A DNA stretch of 64,000 nt, taken from positions 62,001 to 126,000 of the forward strand of contig NZ_JATAAF010000005.1 of NCBI RefSeq assembly GCF_030341905.1, read 5' to 3'. The stretch's first letter is position 1; each line of letters begins with the position of its first letter. The position numbers and the translations under genes are program-made. This stretch comes from Porticoccus sp. W117. Its GTDB lineage: Bacteria > Pseudomonadota > Gammaproteobacteria > Pseudomonadales > Porticoccaceae. The notes beneath the pieces are model-generated. The model was not told where the DNA came from, ran no database searches, and saw nothing but the letters and a program-made list of their open reading frames with translations. Of this stretch, positions 34,480-44,520 are shown piece by piece.

Positions 34480-37479
34480 ATGAATTACTTGAACGACAAA
34501 CAAAATGTAAAAAGCCTGGTGCGCGGTATCGCTTCCGCCCTGGCATTAACTGCGTCCGGCACCCTGTTGGCTGACAACACGGAATTTTCTCTGGACATTG
34601 AACAGCAAAAAGCCGGCAGCGCCCTGTTAACCCTTTCCAAGGTTTCCGGTGTGCAGATTATGTTGCCGCAAACCATTGGCGCTGGCATCGAACTGCCTGC
34701 CGTAAAAGGCGAACACAGTGTGGAAAGCGCATTGAATGTGATGCTTTCCGGCACCGGCCTGACCTACGAATACGCTTCCGATAACACCATTGTGATCAAG
34801 CAAGGTGAAGGTACTCCCGAAGCAAAAAAAGCGTTAGCAGAAGCCGATGAAGAAGTAGTCATTACGGGCACGCTTCTGCGCAACGTACACCCCACCTCCC
34901 CCGTAGTAACCTTCGACCGCGAAGATTTTGAGCGCCTGGGCGTCAGTACTGTGGAAGATGTTTTGCGCAAGCTGCCCCAGAACCGGGCTTCCTTTAACAG
35001 TGAGTCCAGTCGCAACAGCCCGCTTATAGATAACCAAAGACCATTAGCAGGCAATGGCCACCAGGGCAATGCAGCTGTAAATTTGCGCGGTTTGGGGTCA
35101 GATTCCACATTGGTGCTGATTAACGGTCGGCGCACCAGCGGTTCGCCAATTGGTGAAGCCAGCTTTGTTAACCTGAGCACCATTTCACTGGGGACTGTGG
35201 AGCGAATAGAAATTATCCTGGATGGCGCTTCTGCACTGTATGGGTCTGATGCAGTGGGGGGCGTTATCAATATTATTACCTCAAGGGATTACCGTGGCGC
35301 CGAGACGTCCGTGAGATATGAGAATGGCCTGAATGGTGGCAACGTCTATTCGTTAAACCAGACAGTAGGGTTTGGCTGGGAGAGCGGTAATGCCCAATTG
35401 ACGCTGAGCAAACGGGAGCGGCAGGCGACATCGCAGGTGAAGGCGGGTTTCACCTCTTTGGATTTTCGCCCTCGAGGGGGATCAGATTTTTCCACGGACT
35501 TCTTTGGTTCTTTGGTTACAGCGTCTCCAGGACTGGTATTTGAAGGCGTAGAAGCATTTCCAGGTTTCTTTGTGGGGGGGGACCTGATTGGGTCGCTACC
35601 AGAGGGGAATAGTGGTGTTGGTGCCCAGCCTTCAGATTTCGACCTGGCCTTGGGACAAGCCGCCATGGAGCAAGCTTTTCTTGACCGTGAATTTGCGGCC
35701 ACTACAGAAAATACATCGCTATCATTGTCCTTGCAGCAGGAGTTTTCTGGGGTTGATACTTACCTGGATATCAACTACTCGAAGACAGAAAATGACGGTG
35801 GCGATGGCACGCCCTCTTTTCTTGGCCGTGTGCCAGTAGACAATCCATTCAATCCATTTGGACGAGTAGTTGTTGTGAACTATCGGTTCGATCAGGAGCT
35901 GGCAGATGGTTTGCTCAGTCGGGAAGAAACTCTCACGCAACAAGAGCGGATGGAAGTCAGCCTCGGCTTCAAAGCGGAATTGCCCTTCTCGGATTGGCTG
36001 CTAAGTACTGACCTGACCGCTTCGCGGGAATCGACAGACAATAACACTACCGCTTATTTCTTTACCTCCCCCAGGGATGGAGGCCCAAACGGCAGGGATA
36101 TACTCAATGTATTTGGTGATGGTTCGGCGCAAGCAGATGTGAATCTTGATGATTTATATCGATATGAGCTATTCCCCAACGCGCCCGAGGTGACATTGCT
36201 CTCTTTCCGCTCAGTGGCTGAAGGCGGGTTGTTTGATATGGCCGGTGGGGAGTCCAGGCTGGCGGTAGGGCTGGAAGTGCGCGAAACAGAAGTCAATTAT
36301 AGCGAAGACCCCAATCGCTCTTTGCTTATAACAGGATTTGGGGTTTCCAATGCGGTCAATGTTGATACCGATACCCTCAATAATTTGACGACAACTCCGA
36401 AAGAACAAGTGGGAGCGCTGTTTGCGGAGGTCTCCCTGCCGCTGGTTGGTTCGGACAACAGTTTGCCGGGAATCGAATCCTTTTTAGTCACACTGGCGGC
36501 ACGAACGGAGCGTTATGAATTACCAGATGCCAAGCTGGGAAGCGGCTCATCTTACAGTAATACCAGCCCTAAAATAGGTTTTACCTGGGGGTTAACTGAA
36601 ACGTTGAATGTTCAGGGGACATGGGGTGAATCTTTCAGGGCGCCGACCGCCAGGCAAATTACGTCTCCGGAAATAATCACGCCGCCGGGATTTATTCGCG
36701 ATCCGTTCAACCCCGGTGGTGAGGCTTTTGTCCAGGCATTCCGCCACATCGGTGGCAATGGCGACCTGAAGCCGGAAGTCTCCAAGACCATGACGCTCAG
36801 TATGCGCTGGACACCGGAATTTCTGGAAGGTGCCTATATGGAAGTGCTGTTTAACCAGGCGGATACAACAGACGAAATTGATACGCCGCGGCCGTTCGGG
36901 GCGCTTGGATTGGCGAATCTGTCAAATCCGGATATCGCGATCCGTGACAGCAATGGTGTGTTGACCAACTTTTTGCAACTGCCCACCAATTTGAATGACA
37001 GCCACCAGAAGAGCATCGATGTTCGTGCCGGCTATGCGCTGGACACAGAAAGGGGAGCATTTACTGCAAACTTTACTGGCACTTACAACAAGGAACAAAA
37101 GTTCGTTTTGGTAAATGGTGACGTGGTAGATCTGCGTGGCACTGAGCAGGCCCCTTCCAACTGGGCGGCCAGGGCAGATTTTGGCTGGAGCGAAGGGAAT
37201 TACGGCATTAACCTCACTGCCAACTACCACAGTGGTTTTAATTATACCGATGGAGGATTTTTGGATACCCCGGATCGGGTGGAGCACTACACCACGTACG
37301 ACGTCACTGGCTACTACAACCTGGTAGACAGTGGATGGCGGTTCCTGGCCGGCGTATTGGATCTGACACATACCCCTCCGCCTTTTGTGAATAATCAGGC
37401 CTCTCCCTGGGACTTGTCTCGTGTCAGTTCACGCGGGCGAGTGATGTACCTGGAAGCGAAAAAAGAGTTTCAACTCTAA
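34480..37479 (+). CDS. TonB-dependent receptor with N-terminal STN signalling domain
   Basis: Outer-membrane transporter of 999 residues. A signal peptide (to about LLADN) is followed by an STN domain (~35-110, IEQQKAGSALLTLSKVSGVQ), a plug (~125-265, with VVITGTLLRN, LRGLGSDSTLVLINGRRTSG and VERIEIILDGASALYGSDAV) and a 22-strand barrel ending in KKEFQL. The STN domain shows that it also signals to FecR. The plug type, with GLGSDSTLVLINGRR, is common in receptors for non-siderophore substrates such as glycans or peptides, but the substrate cannot be read here. GAGGTGGG precedes the ATG. Confidence 0.93.
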   Translation: MNYLNDKQNVKSLVRGIASALALTASGTLLADNTEFSLDIEQQKAGSALLTLSKVSGVQIMLPQTIGAGIELPAVKGEHSVESALNVMLSGTGLTYEYASDNTIVIKQGEGTPEAKKALAEADEEVVITGTLLRNVHPTSPVVTFDREDFERLGVSTVEDVLRKLPQNRASFNSESSRNSPLIDNQRPLAGNGHQGNAAVNLRGLGSDSTLVLINGRRTSGSPIGEASFVNLSTISLGTVERIEIILDGASALYGSDAVGGVINIITSRDYRGAETSVRYENGLNGGNVYSLNQTVGFGWESGNAQLTLSKRERQATSQVKAGFTSLDFRPRGGSDFSTDFFGSLVTASPGLVFEGVEAFPGFFVGGDLIGSLPEGNSGVGAQPSDFDLALGQAAMEQAFLDREFAATTENTSLSLSLQQEFSGVDTYLDINYSKTENDGGDGTPSFLGRVPVDNPFNPFGRVVVVNYRFDQELADGLLSREETLTQQERMEVSLGFKAELPFSDWLLSTDLTASRESTDNNTTAYFFTSPRDGGPNGRDILNVFGDGSAQADVNLDDLYRYELFPNAPEVTLLSFRSVAEGGLFDMAGGESRLAVGLEVRETEVNYSEDPNRSLLITGFGVSNAVNVDTDTLNNLTTTPKEQVGALFAEVSLPLVGSDNSLPGIESFLVTLAARTERYELPDAKLGSGSSYSNTSPKIGFTWGLTETLNVQGTWGESFRAPTARQITSPEIITPPGFIRDPFNPGGEAFVQAFRHIGGNGDLKPEVSKTMTLSMRWTPEFLEGAYMEVLFNQADTTDEIDTPRPFGALGLANLSNPDIAIRDSNGVLTNFLQLPTNLNDSHQKSIDVRAGYALDTERGAFTANFTGTYNKEQKFVLVNGDVVDLRGTEQAPSNWAARADFGWSEGNYGINLTANYHSGFNYTDGGFLDTPDRVEHYTTYDVTGYYNLVDSGWRFLAGVLDLTHTPPPFVNNQASPWDLSRVSSRGRVMYLEAKKEFQL

Positions 37480-37548
37480 GCAGACAGTGCGCCGGAAGAG
37501 GCAATGCCAAAAGAGGTTTGCTTTTTCCGGTGTTTGTCAGTGTTCTGG

Positions 37549-37580
37549 GGGAAGGTGTAAAACCCTTCCCTTGTTTTTTT
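37549..37580 (+). terminator. Rho-independent terminator or attenuator after the TonB receptor
   Basis: The stem GGGAAGG/CCTTCCC (37549-37555 and 37564-37570, arms longer by one or two bases) is followed by TTGTTTTTTT. It lies directly before the thioredoxin-fold gene, whose ribosome site (AGGGAGGG) overlaps its end, so read-through may set that gene's level. Confidence 0.8.
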
Positions 37581-37594
37581 AGGGAGGGAAATTT

Positions 37595-38740
37595 ATGAAA
37601 TATTCCAGGTTAATCAGTAAGTCAGCCGCCTTATTGATGCTGTTGCTTTGCATTTTCCCGGTGACACAGGCGAGCCCGGCCCGCGAAGACACCATGCAGG
37701 CCATTGAACGCATGAAACAGGCAACCGAGGAAAATCAGGAAAAAATCAAGCAGGCGATCGCTGAATTTCGCGCTGGCAAAATCAGCGAACAGGAGTACAT
37801 TGCCGGAGCCGCCGAGCGGCAATGGCCGGATTATGCCTCCATCTCGAAGCAGGTAATCAGCGTCTACCGGGAGAACCCCAAAGACGATGATGCGGTTACG
37901 GCGATGGCCTATGTACTGTATTACTTGCCTGCCGACTACAGCAGCGGTGAGCATGATGAAGAAAATTTGTCCTGGCGATTGGAAATCGCCGAATTATTCC
38001 TGAAGTATCATGCCCACCGGCCAGATGGTTGGGAGACGATTCGTTACCTCGGGCTTCCCGGCGCCACGCAAGCGGAGTATTTCAAAAGGCTCTATGAAAA
38101 AAGCAACAATCCTCACACCCGCCTGCAGACAGGTCTGTGGCGAGCGCAGTATTTTACCCGGCTATCCACGGATTTGGGTTCGTCCGCCCAGCAACAAAAA
38201 GCCAACAGAAAACAGGCCAACCAATTGCTGGAAAGCCTGAAAGCTGAGGCAGGTGAACATTTGCCGGAGTATTCGACTCAGATAAACAACATACGTGCTC
38301 AATTGGAAGGTGTTATTGGTCAGCCACTGGCTGACTTTGAAGTGGCTGACCTGAATGGCAACCCGGACCGGCTCAGCAATCACACCGGCAAGGTGCTGTT
38401 AATCGATATCTGGGCCACCTGGTGTTCTCCCTGCAAGGAGGCCATTCCCGACTTGCGCGCCATCCAGGAGGAATTGGCAGCGCGGCCCTTCGAGATGATT
38501 TCTGCCAGCGTGGATGACGAAGCGGAAACGGTGCTGGAGTACATTCAGGAAGAACAGCCGATGCCATGGATTCATTGGCATTTGGGGCCGGAGCAGACAC
38601 AAATAAGTGGTATTACCGGTTACCCCACCTACCTGGTGGTGGATCACAAGGGCATTTTAAAAGCAAAAATAACCGGTAGCGGTTCAGAACATCGCATACG
38701 GGAAGAGCTGCTGCGTCTGATAAAACTGGCCGAGAAATAA
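37595..38740 (+). CDS. Exported TlpA-like thioredoxin-domain protein
   Basis: A 381-residue exported protein. A signal peptide (LLMLLLCIFPVTQASP) is followed by a long helical, charged region to about residue 245 with coiled-coil-like segments (RMKQATEENQEKIKQAIAEF). The C-terminal TlpA/AhpC-type thioredoxin domain has active site DIWATWCSPCKEAIPDL and cis-Pro GITGYPTYLVV. Fusion of a helical domain to TlpA is common in proteins encoded beside TonB receptors. A role in reducing or processing the imported substrate is inference. Strong ribosome site AGGGAGGG. Confidence 0.87.
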   Translation: MKYSRLISKSAALLMLLLCIFPVTQASPAREDTMQAIERMKQATEENQEKIKQAIAEFRAGKISEQEYIAGAAERQWPDYASISKQVISVYRENPKDDDAVTAMAYVLYYLPADYSSGEHDEENLSWRLEIAELFLKYHAHRPDGWETIRYLGLPGATQAEYFKRLYEKSNNPHTRLQTGLWRAQYFTRLSTDLGSSAQQQKANRKQANQLLESLKAEAGEHLPEYSTQINNIRAQLEGVIGQPLADFEVADLNGNPDRLSNHTGKVLLIDIWATWCSPCKEAIPDLRAIQEELAARPFEMISASVDDEAETVLEYIQEEQPMPWIHWHLGPEQTQISGITGYPTYLVVDHKGILKAKITGSGSEHRIREELLRLIKLAEK

Positions 38741-38748
38741 AGCGGGGT

Positions 38749-39477
38749 TTACCAATCCCCCCACTGAAATTGCAGCAAGCTGATGGCCGCCAGTGGTGCG
38801 GTTTCTGTCCGCAGCACCCTTGGCCCCAGGGTCAGGTTTTTAAAATCACGATCGTGGCAGGCCTGAATTTCCATATCCGACAAGCCGCCTTCCGGGCCAA
38901 TAGCGAGAGCGACGGAATGGGGGGTATCGCGGTAATCCCGTAAGGCTTTTTCGCTGCGGTGATGAAGGACAAATTTTTGCTTTGCGCTTGTGTTGGCTAA
39001 CCACTCTTGCAACGTGACGGGATGGTGAATCGTTGGCACTCGATTTAACTGGCATTGCTCGCAGGCGCTAATAGCGATTTGCTGCCAATGGCGCAATTTC
39101 TTGTCGGCGCGGTCACCCTTCAGTTTGACTTCCGTACGCTCGGTATAGAGCGGGGTGATTTCTGCAACGCCCAATTCGGTGGCTTTTTGTACCACTGTGT
39201 CAAAGCGGTCGCCGCGAGACAGGCCAATGCCCAGGTGAATGGCCAGCGGTGAGGCACGATCAATATCGCTAAAGTGATCGATGCGCGCCAGCGCCTGCTT
39301 TTTGCCTATCTCTACCAAGGTGGCGGAATATTCGCCGCCAGTGCCGTTGAACAAAACCACTTGCGCACCAGCCTGGGCGCGCAGCACGGTAACCAGATGG
39401 CGAGTGGCTTCCGGGCTAAGTGTGACTTCGCTGCCAACCGCTAGTGGCTGGTTGAGATAAATACGGGAAATTCGCAT
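38749..39477 (-). CDS. rsmE: 16S rRNA m3U1498 methyltransferase RsmE
   Basis: SPOUT-class methyltransferase that methylates N3 of U1498 in 16S rRNA using SAM. The 242-residue product has a PUA-like N-terminal domain (RISRIYLNQPLAVG, HLVTVLRAQAGAQ) and the knotted SAM site ALAIGPEGGLSDMEIQAC with LGPRVLRTETAPLAAISLLQ. Length and motifs are standard. Convergent with the thioredoxin-fold gene, 8 nt apart. Confidence 0.96.
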   Translation of the reverse strand: MRISRIYLNQPLAVGSEVTLSPEATRHLVTVLRAQAGAQVVLFNGTGGEYSATLVEIGKKQALARIDHFSDIDRASPLAIHLGIGLSRGDRFDTVVQKATELGVAEITPLYTERTEVKLKGDRADKKLRHWQQIAISACEQCQLNRVPTIHHPVTLQEWLANTSAKQKFVLHHRSEKALRDYRDTPHSVALAIGPEGGLSDMEIQACHDRDFKNLTLGPRVLRTETAPLAAISLLQFQWGDW

Positions 39478-39543
39478 AAAAATGTGCGCAGCGGCGTTTG
39501 CCTGTTAAACAAAAACTGCGCACATTTTAGCCGTAGCGACGGA

Positions 39544-40140
39544 CTATTGGGAAACGTGTTTGCCGCCGTCCCAGCCGCCAGAACTCAATACTCTCTCGCC
39601 CATGGCTTTCGGCGATTCTTCCAGGTCCGTGGCCATGGAATCGTTCCAGCGGTTGAGGAAACCGTACAGGCTAATAGCGCCGAGGATATGGACAATTTGT
39701 TTCTCGCTCCAATGCTCTTTCATGCGATCCATCAGTGACTGATCCACATTGTTGGGTACAGAGCCTGCCGCCAGAGCAAAATCCAGTGCTACCCGCTCGG
39801 CGTCGGAATAATGCTCGCTGGTTTGGTAATCCCACAGGGCGTCGATTTTTTCCTGAGGGATGCCGTGAATCTGCGCCGCCACCAGAGAGTGAGCTTCGCA
39901 GTACTGGCAGCCAGCGGCGCGGCTGCAAAAGTGCGCCAGCATACGCATAAAGCCCAGATCGACCCCGCCTTCTGCATTCATCACCGCTTTGGTGAGTACG
40001 CCAAAGCCCTTCACCATATCCGGGCTGCGCTGCATGGTGAGCAGGCTGTTGGGCACAAAGCCAAGGATCTCAACGAAAATCTGGAAGTCGTCCGCCAGTT
40101 CCGGATGGGTGTCGGCGGGCAGGGGTTGCATATGGGCCAT
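39544..40140 (-). CDS. AhpD-like/carboxymuconolactone decarboxylase family protein
   Basis: A 198-residue alpha-helical protein. The redox motif FCSRAAGCQYCEAHS carries the AhpD-type CxxC followed by His, with a helix LVAAQIHGIPQEKIDALW after it. Members act as peroxide-linked disulfide proteins or decarboxylases; the cysteine pair favours a redox role. The ATG at 40140 follows GAGGAAACCCC. The frame extends to 40167 through repeat sequence and is not used. Confidence 0.88.
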   Translation of the reverse strand: MAHMQPLPADTHPELADDFQIFVEILGFVPNSLLTMQRSPDMVKGFGVLTKAVMNAEGGVDLGFMRMLAHFCSRAAGCQYCEAHSLVAAQIHGIPQEKIDALWDYQTSEHYSDAERVALDFALAAGSVPNNVDQSLMDRMKEHWSEKQIVHILGAISLYGFLNRWNDSMATDLEESPKAMGERVLSSGGWDGGKHVSQ

Positions 40141-40173
40141 GGGGTTTCCTCGCGGCAATTGAATCAATGCCGG

Positions 40174-40209
40174 GGAGATTGCCGCGTCGCTTCGCTCCTC
40201 GCAATGACG
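40174..40209. repeat. Single arm of the gtcattgcgag family
   Basis: ggagattgccgcgtcgcttc ... cgcaatgacg, the same sequence class as the right arms at 27891 and 32608, but no partner arm lies nearby. It precedes the AhpD-like gene. Confidence 0.75.
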
Positions 40210-40246
40210 AAAGTGGGCAAAGGCTGTAAGTTTGGATTTACAGACG

Positions 40247-40322
40247 GTTGGACGTTCGATGTTGGACGTTTGACGAGGGCTCCGTAGCAGGCTCGTCTAA
40301 CGTCCAACATCGAACGTCAAAC
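40247..40322. repeat. Inverted repeat (gttggacgttcgatg family)
   Basis: Arms 40247-40277 and 40292-40322 pair in 29 of 31 bases around a 14-nt loop. Each arm repeats the word ttggacgtt inside itself. It ends 3 nt before the metF stop codon and may serve as its terminator. Confidence 0.88.
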
Positions 40323-40325
40323 GGG

Positions 40326-41165
40326 TTATGGCAGTAACCCCAAGTTCTCAATAATCTGCCGGGTTGGCTCCACCTGGTTCATGGTGTAGAAGTGGAAGCC
40401 GGGTACGCCGCCGTCGATCAGTTGTTCACACAGGCTGGTGACCACATCCAGGCCAAAGGCTCGAATGGCTTCTTTATCATCACCGCAATTTTCCAGACCT
40501 TTGCGAATCCAACGGGGAATGTCGGCGCCGCAGGCGTCAGAGAAACGCACCAGATTTTGGTAGTTGGTGATGGGCATAATGCCGGGGTAAATAGGCTGGT
40601 GAATGCCCGCTTTGTCGCACTCCTCGGCAAAGTAGAAGTAGGCGTCGGCGTGGTAGAAGTACTGAGTAATGCCCGCGTCGGCACCGGCATCAAACTTGCG
40701 CTTCAGGTATTCGATGTCTTTGCTGTAGCTGGGCGCCTGAGGGTGGATTTCCGGGTAGCAGGCCACGGCAATTTTAAAGTGGTCACCAAAGTGCTTGCGA
40801 GCAAAGGCCACCAGTTCAGACGCGTACACCACCGCAGGTGCTCCCATGCCGGATGGCAGATCACCGCGCAGAGCCACTAGGCGGCTGACGCCGGCGTCTT
40901 TGTAATCGCTCAGCAGCCCGTGAATGGTTTCCTCACTGTCGGCACCAAAGGAAAGGTGCGGCGCAATGTCGTAGCCTTCCTCGCGCATTTCCAGCACCAG
41001 GCCTTTGGTGTTGTCGCGGGTGGAACCACCGGCTCCGTAGGTGCAGGAGAAATAATGGGCGTTGAGCTTATTCAGCTCGGCGCGAACAGCTTTCAGCTTC
41101 TCACGACCTTCCGGTGTTTTAGGCGGGAAGAATTCGAAGCTGATTTGGATTTGGTCGGTGGTCAT
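40326..41165 (-). CDS. metF: 5,10-methylenetetrahydrofolate reductase
   Basis: FAD enzyme making 5-methyltetrahydrofolate, the methyl donor for methionine synthesis. The 279-residue TIM barrel begins with ISFEFFPPKTPEGREKL (Glu of the folate site), followed by SCTYGAGGSTRDNT, LVALRGDLPSGMG and DAGADAGITQYFYHADAYF. It follows ahcY on the same strand after a 221-nt gap filled by a palindromic repeat. Grouping with ahcY, metK and the SahR-like regulator puts the whole SAM cycle in one block. Confidence 0.96.
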   Translation of the reverse strand: MTTDQIQISFEFFPPKTPEGREKLKAVRAELNKLNAHYFSCTYGAGGSTRDNTKGLVLEMREEGYDIAPHLSFGADSEETIHGLLSDYKDAGVSRLVALRGDLPSGMGAPAVVYASELVAFARKHFGDHFKIAVACYPEIHPQAPSYSKDIEYLKRKFDAGADAGITQYFYHADAYFYFAEECDKAGIHQPIYPGIMPITNYQNLVRFSDACGADIPRWIRKGLENCGDDKEAIRAFGLDVVTSLCEQLIDGGVPGFHFYTMNQVEPTRQIIENLGLLP

Positions 41166-41220
41166 GGGTCAGTCCGTACGGTCGTAAAGACCGTAGTTGT
41201 TTAATAGCTGGACTGGCCGC

Positions 41221-41380
41221 GCGTCGCACGTCGCACGTCGCACGCTAAAACCAAGCGCTCTGTAGGTCGGCCTTCAGGCCGTCAAGCAGCCTGCTAGTAA
41301 CCACTTATGGTGACGGGCTAAAGCCCGACCTACATGAAAGGTGTTTTTAGCGTGCGACGTGCGACGTCAGACGTGCGACC
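41221..41380. repeat. Nested palindromic repeat, copy A (gtcgcacg outer arms, tgtaggtcgg inner arms)
   Basis: Outer arms are gtcgcacgtcgcacgctaaa at the left (to 41250) and its inverse at the right (41345-41380). Inner arms 41261-41283 and 41312-41334 pair through TGTAGGTCGG, and each inner arm is itself a small hairpin (ggccttcaggcc, gggctaaagccc). The same ~150 bp element, in opposite orientation, is copy C at 50095-50244, and the outer arms return as the ends of copy B at 42770-43245. Confidence 0.9.
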
Positions 41381-41386
41381 CCTCAA

Positions 41387-42748
41387 TCAATAACGATACG
41401 CTTCTGGCTTATAGGGCCCTTCAACCGGCACCCCAATATATTCAGCCTGCACATCGGTCATCTTGGTAATCACACCGCCAAAACCGGCCACCATATCGGC
41501 GGCTACTTCTTCGTCGAGTTTCTTGGGCAGCACTTCCACTTTCAGCAGTTCCGCTTTGCGCTCGTCGCTCTGGTGGGCGTATTTCAGTTCCCACAGGTGC
41601 ATTTGCGCCAGTACCTGATTGGCGAAGGAGCCATCCATAATGCGTGATGGGTGGCCGGTGGCGTTGCCCAGATTCACCAGGCGACCTTCGGAAAGCAGGA
41701 TGATGTGGTCGTTGTTGGCGCGGTCGCGGTAGATTTTGTGCACTTGGGGCTTCACTTCGTCCCACTCGTAGTTGTCGCGCATAAAGGCGGTGTCGATTTC
41801 GTTGTCGAAGTGGCCGATGTTGGAAACCACGCAGCCGCTTTTCAGGACGGCCAGCATGGCGGCGTTGCACACGTTGACGTTGCCGGTGGTGGTGACTACC
41901 AGATCGGTGTTGCCTAACAGCTCAGCATTTACACCTTGGCTTTGGTCGCCATTTACAAACGGGGATACCACCTCGAAGCCATCCATACAGGCTTGCATGG
42001 CACAGATGGGGTCGATCTCTGCAACCCGCACAATCATGCCTTCCTGAACCAGAGATTGGGCGGAGCCCTTACCCACATCGCCGTAACCAATCACCAGTGC
42101 CTTTTTGCCCGCCAACAGGTGGTCGGTGCCGCGCTTGATGGCGTCGTTCAGACTGTGACGGCAACCGTACTTGTTGTCGTTCTTGGACTTGGTCACCGAG
42201 TCGTTGACATTGATGGCAGGTACTTTCAATTCGCCATTGGCCAGCATGTCGTACAGGCGGTGTACCCCGGTGGTGGTTTCTTCGGTAATGCCGTGGACGT
42301 TATCCAGTACCTGCGGGTATTTTTCGTGCAGCATGGCGGTCAAGTCGCCGCCGTCGTCCAATACCATGTTGGCATCCCAAGGCTGGCCGTCTTTGAGAAT
42401 TTGCTGTTCCAGGCACCAGTCGTACTCTTCCTCGGTTTCACCTTTCCAGGCAAATACCGGTGTGCCGTTGGCGGCAATGGCGGCGGCGGCGTGATCCTGA
42501 GTGGAGAAAATATTGCACGACGTCCAGCGCACCTCCGCACCCAGCGCTTCCAGAGTCTGGATCAGCACGGCTGTCTGGATGGTCATGTGAATACAACCGA
42601 GGATCTTCGCTCCTTCCAGTGGTTGTTGCCCTGCGTATTTTGCGCGCAACGCCATCAGCGCTGGCATTTCCGTTTCGGCGATGGCGATTTCTTTTCTTCC
42701 CCAATCTGCCAGAGTTATATCTGCGACTTTGTAATCTGTGTTGCTCAT
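41387..42748 (-). CDS. ahcY: Adenosylhomocysteinase
   Basis: Hydrolyses S-adenosylhomocysteine to adenosine and homocysteine, closing the SAM cycle in the cytoplasm. The 453-residue product has [17 protein letters not shown], the NAD-binding loop [16 protein letters not shown], and [20 protein letters not shown]. The C terminus PYKPEAYRY carries the Lys-Tyr that completes the neighbouring active site. The N-terminal residue run [17 protein letters not shown] supports the start. Same strand as metK and metF. Confidence 0.97.
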   Translation of the reverse strand: MSNTDYKVADITLADWGRKEIAIAETEMPALMALRAKYAGQQPLEGAKILGCIHMTIQTAVLIQTLEALGAEVRWTSCNIFSTQDHAAAAIAANGTPVFAWKGETEEEYDWCLEQQILKDGQPWDANMVLDDGGDLTAMLHEKYPQVLDNVHGITEETTTGVHRLYDMLANGELKVPAINVNDSVTKSKNDNKYGCRHSLNDAIKRGTDHLLAGKKALVIGYGDVGKGSAQSLVQEGMIVRVAEIDPICAMQACMDGFEVVSPFVNGDQSQGVNAELLGNTDLVVTTTGNVNVCNAAMLAVLKSGCVVSNIGHFDNEIDTAFMRDNYEWDEVKPQVHKIYRDRANNDHIILLSEGRLVNLGNATGHPSRIMDGSFANQVLAQMHLWELKYAHQSDERKAELLKVEVLPKKLDEEVAADMVAGFGGVITKMTDVQAEYIGVPVEGPYKPEAYRY

Positions 42749-42769
42749 AGTTTAGTGTCCTGTTTTAGA

Positions 42770-43245
42770 GGTCGCACGCCGGTAGTCGCACGTCGCACGC
42801 TAAAAGCGGTGCTGGGTGAGAGTTCCGTGTATTAGCGAACCGTTAATTTGTTTATTAGGCTGTTTAGCATCGCGCACACATGATCTAAGCGCTCTTCGAA
42901 TTTGACTTCTGGAGATAAAAAGCCAAGTCGAATTGCCAGCATTGCCTGGGTTTCCAATTCATTTGCTGAGCCGCGTGCGATGGTCAGGAAGCGAACAAAA
43001 TCTTTGTCACTACCTCTGCCAGCACCTTCCGCGATATTCGAAGCAATGCTCACACTTGCTCGGCGCATCTGCGAAGTTAGCCCAAACTTCTCTTCGTCTG
43101 GAAACAACTTGGTCATCTGATAAACATCAAATGCCAGCTCCATTGCCTGTTTCCAAACAACCAGTTTCTGGTATTTCTTCATACTCTCAGCTCCTCCCTG
43201 ATCTGACGGTTTTAGCGTGCGACGTGCGACTACCGACGTGCGACC
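42770..43245. mobile_element. Candidate gene-carrying cassette with 36-bp terminal inverted repeats (copy B)
   Basis: The ends are 42770-42805 and 43210-43245, inverted repeats matching in 35 of 36 bases (inner end ...gtcgcacgctaaaa). They enclose one gene for a four-helix-bundle protein. Nearby copies A and C have closely related outer arms but enclose only a short palindromic core. The element sits exactly between metK and ahcY, 9 nt after the metK stop. No transposase is inside, so any movement would need help in trans. I did not find clear target duplications. Confidence 0.7.
42832..43182 (-). CDS. Four-helix-bundle protein (S23 / rRNA intervening-sequence protein family)
   Basis: A 116-residue soluble protein beginning MKKYQKLVVWKQAMELAFDV and containing LFPDEEKFGLTSQMRRASVS and IASNIAEGAGRGSDKDFVRF, the hallmarks of the S23-like four-helix-bundle family. 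Members occur in 23S rRNA intervening sequences, as accessory proteins of diversity-generating retroelements, and as free-standing genes of unknown function. Here there is no rRNA and no reverse transcriptase. The ATG at 43182 has GGGAGGAG upstream, and almost no room for a promoter before the terminal repeat, so expression probably depends on metK read-through. Confidence 0.9.
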   Translation of the reverse strand: MKKYQKLVVWKQAMELAFDVYQMTKLFPDEEKFGLTSQMRRASVSIASNIAEGAGRGSDKDFVRFLTIARGSANELETQAMLAIRLGFLSPEVKFEERLDHVCAMLNSLINKLTVR

Positions 43246-43253
43246 AAAAACAC

Positions 43254-44411
<1,158 letters not shown>

Positions 44412-44431
44412 GTTTTGCCTCTTTAGTATGT

Positions 44432-44520
44432 GAGACGAGAGATGGGAGATGAGAGACGTGTTACTCCGAATTAGCTGCGGAGTCGCCCGTCTCTCATCTC
44501 CCGTCTCCCATCTCTCGTTT
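44432..44520. repeat. Inverted repeat (gacgagagatgggag family) overlapping the SahR-like gene
   Basis: Left arm 44432-44460 and right arm 44484-44520 are inverted copies of a purine-rich word repeated inside each arm. The right arm extends into the 3' end of the regulator gene and encodes its last residues (MKREMGDGR, then TGA). A related pair is at 48772-48914. Confidence 0.85.

Noticed and set aside
41221-41250. CRISPR-like tandem repeat (gtcgcacg three times)
   Set aside because: The unit is only about 8 nt with no spacers; it is the internally repetitive arm of a palindrome.
42749-42831. SAH riboswitch before ahcY
   Set aside because: The ahcY leader directly abuts the terminal repeat of the cassette; no conserved riboswitch core or pseudoknot could be recognised in the short space.
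41936-42835. 299-codon open frame opposite ahcY
   Set aside because: Antisense to an intact ahcY and ends in repeat sequence.
42832-43182. Diversity-generating retroelement accessory protein (Avd-like)
   Set aside because: The protein family fits, but no reverse transcriptase or template/variable repeat pair lies in the window.
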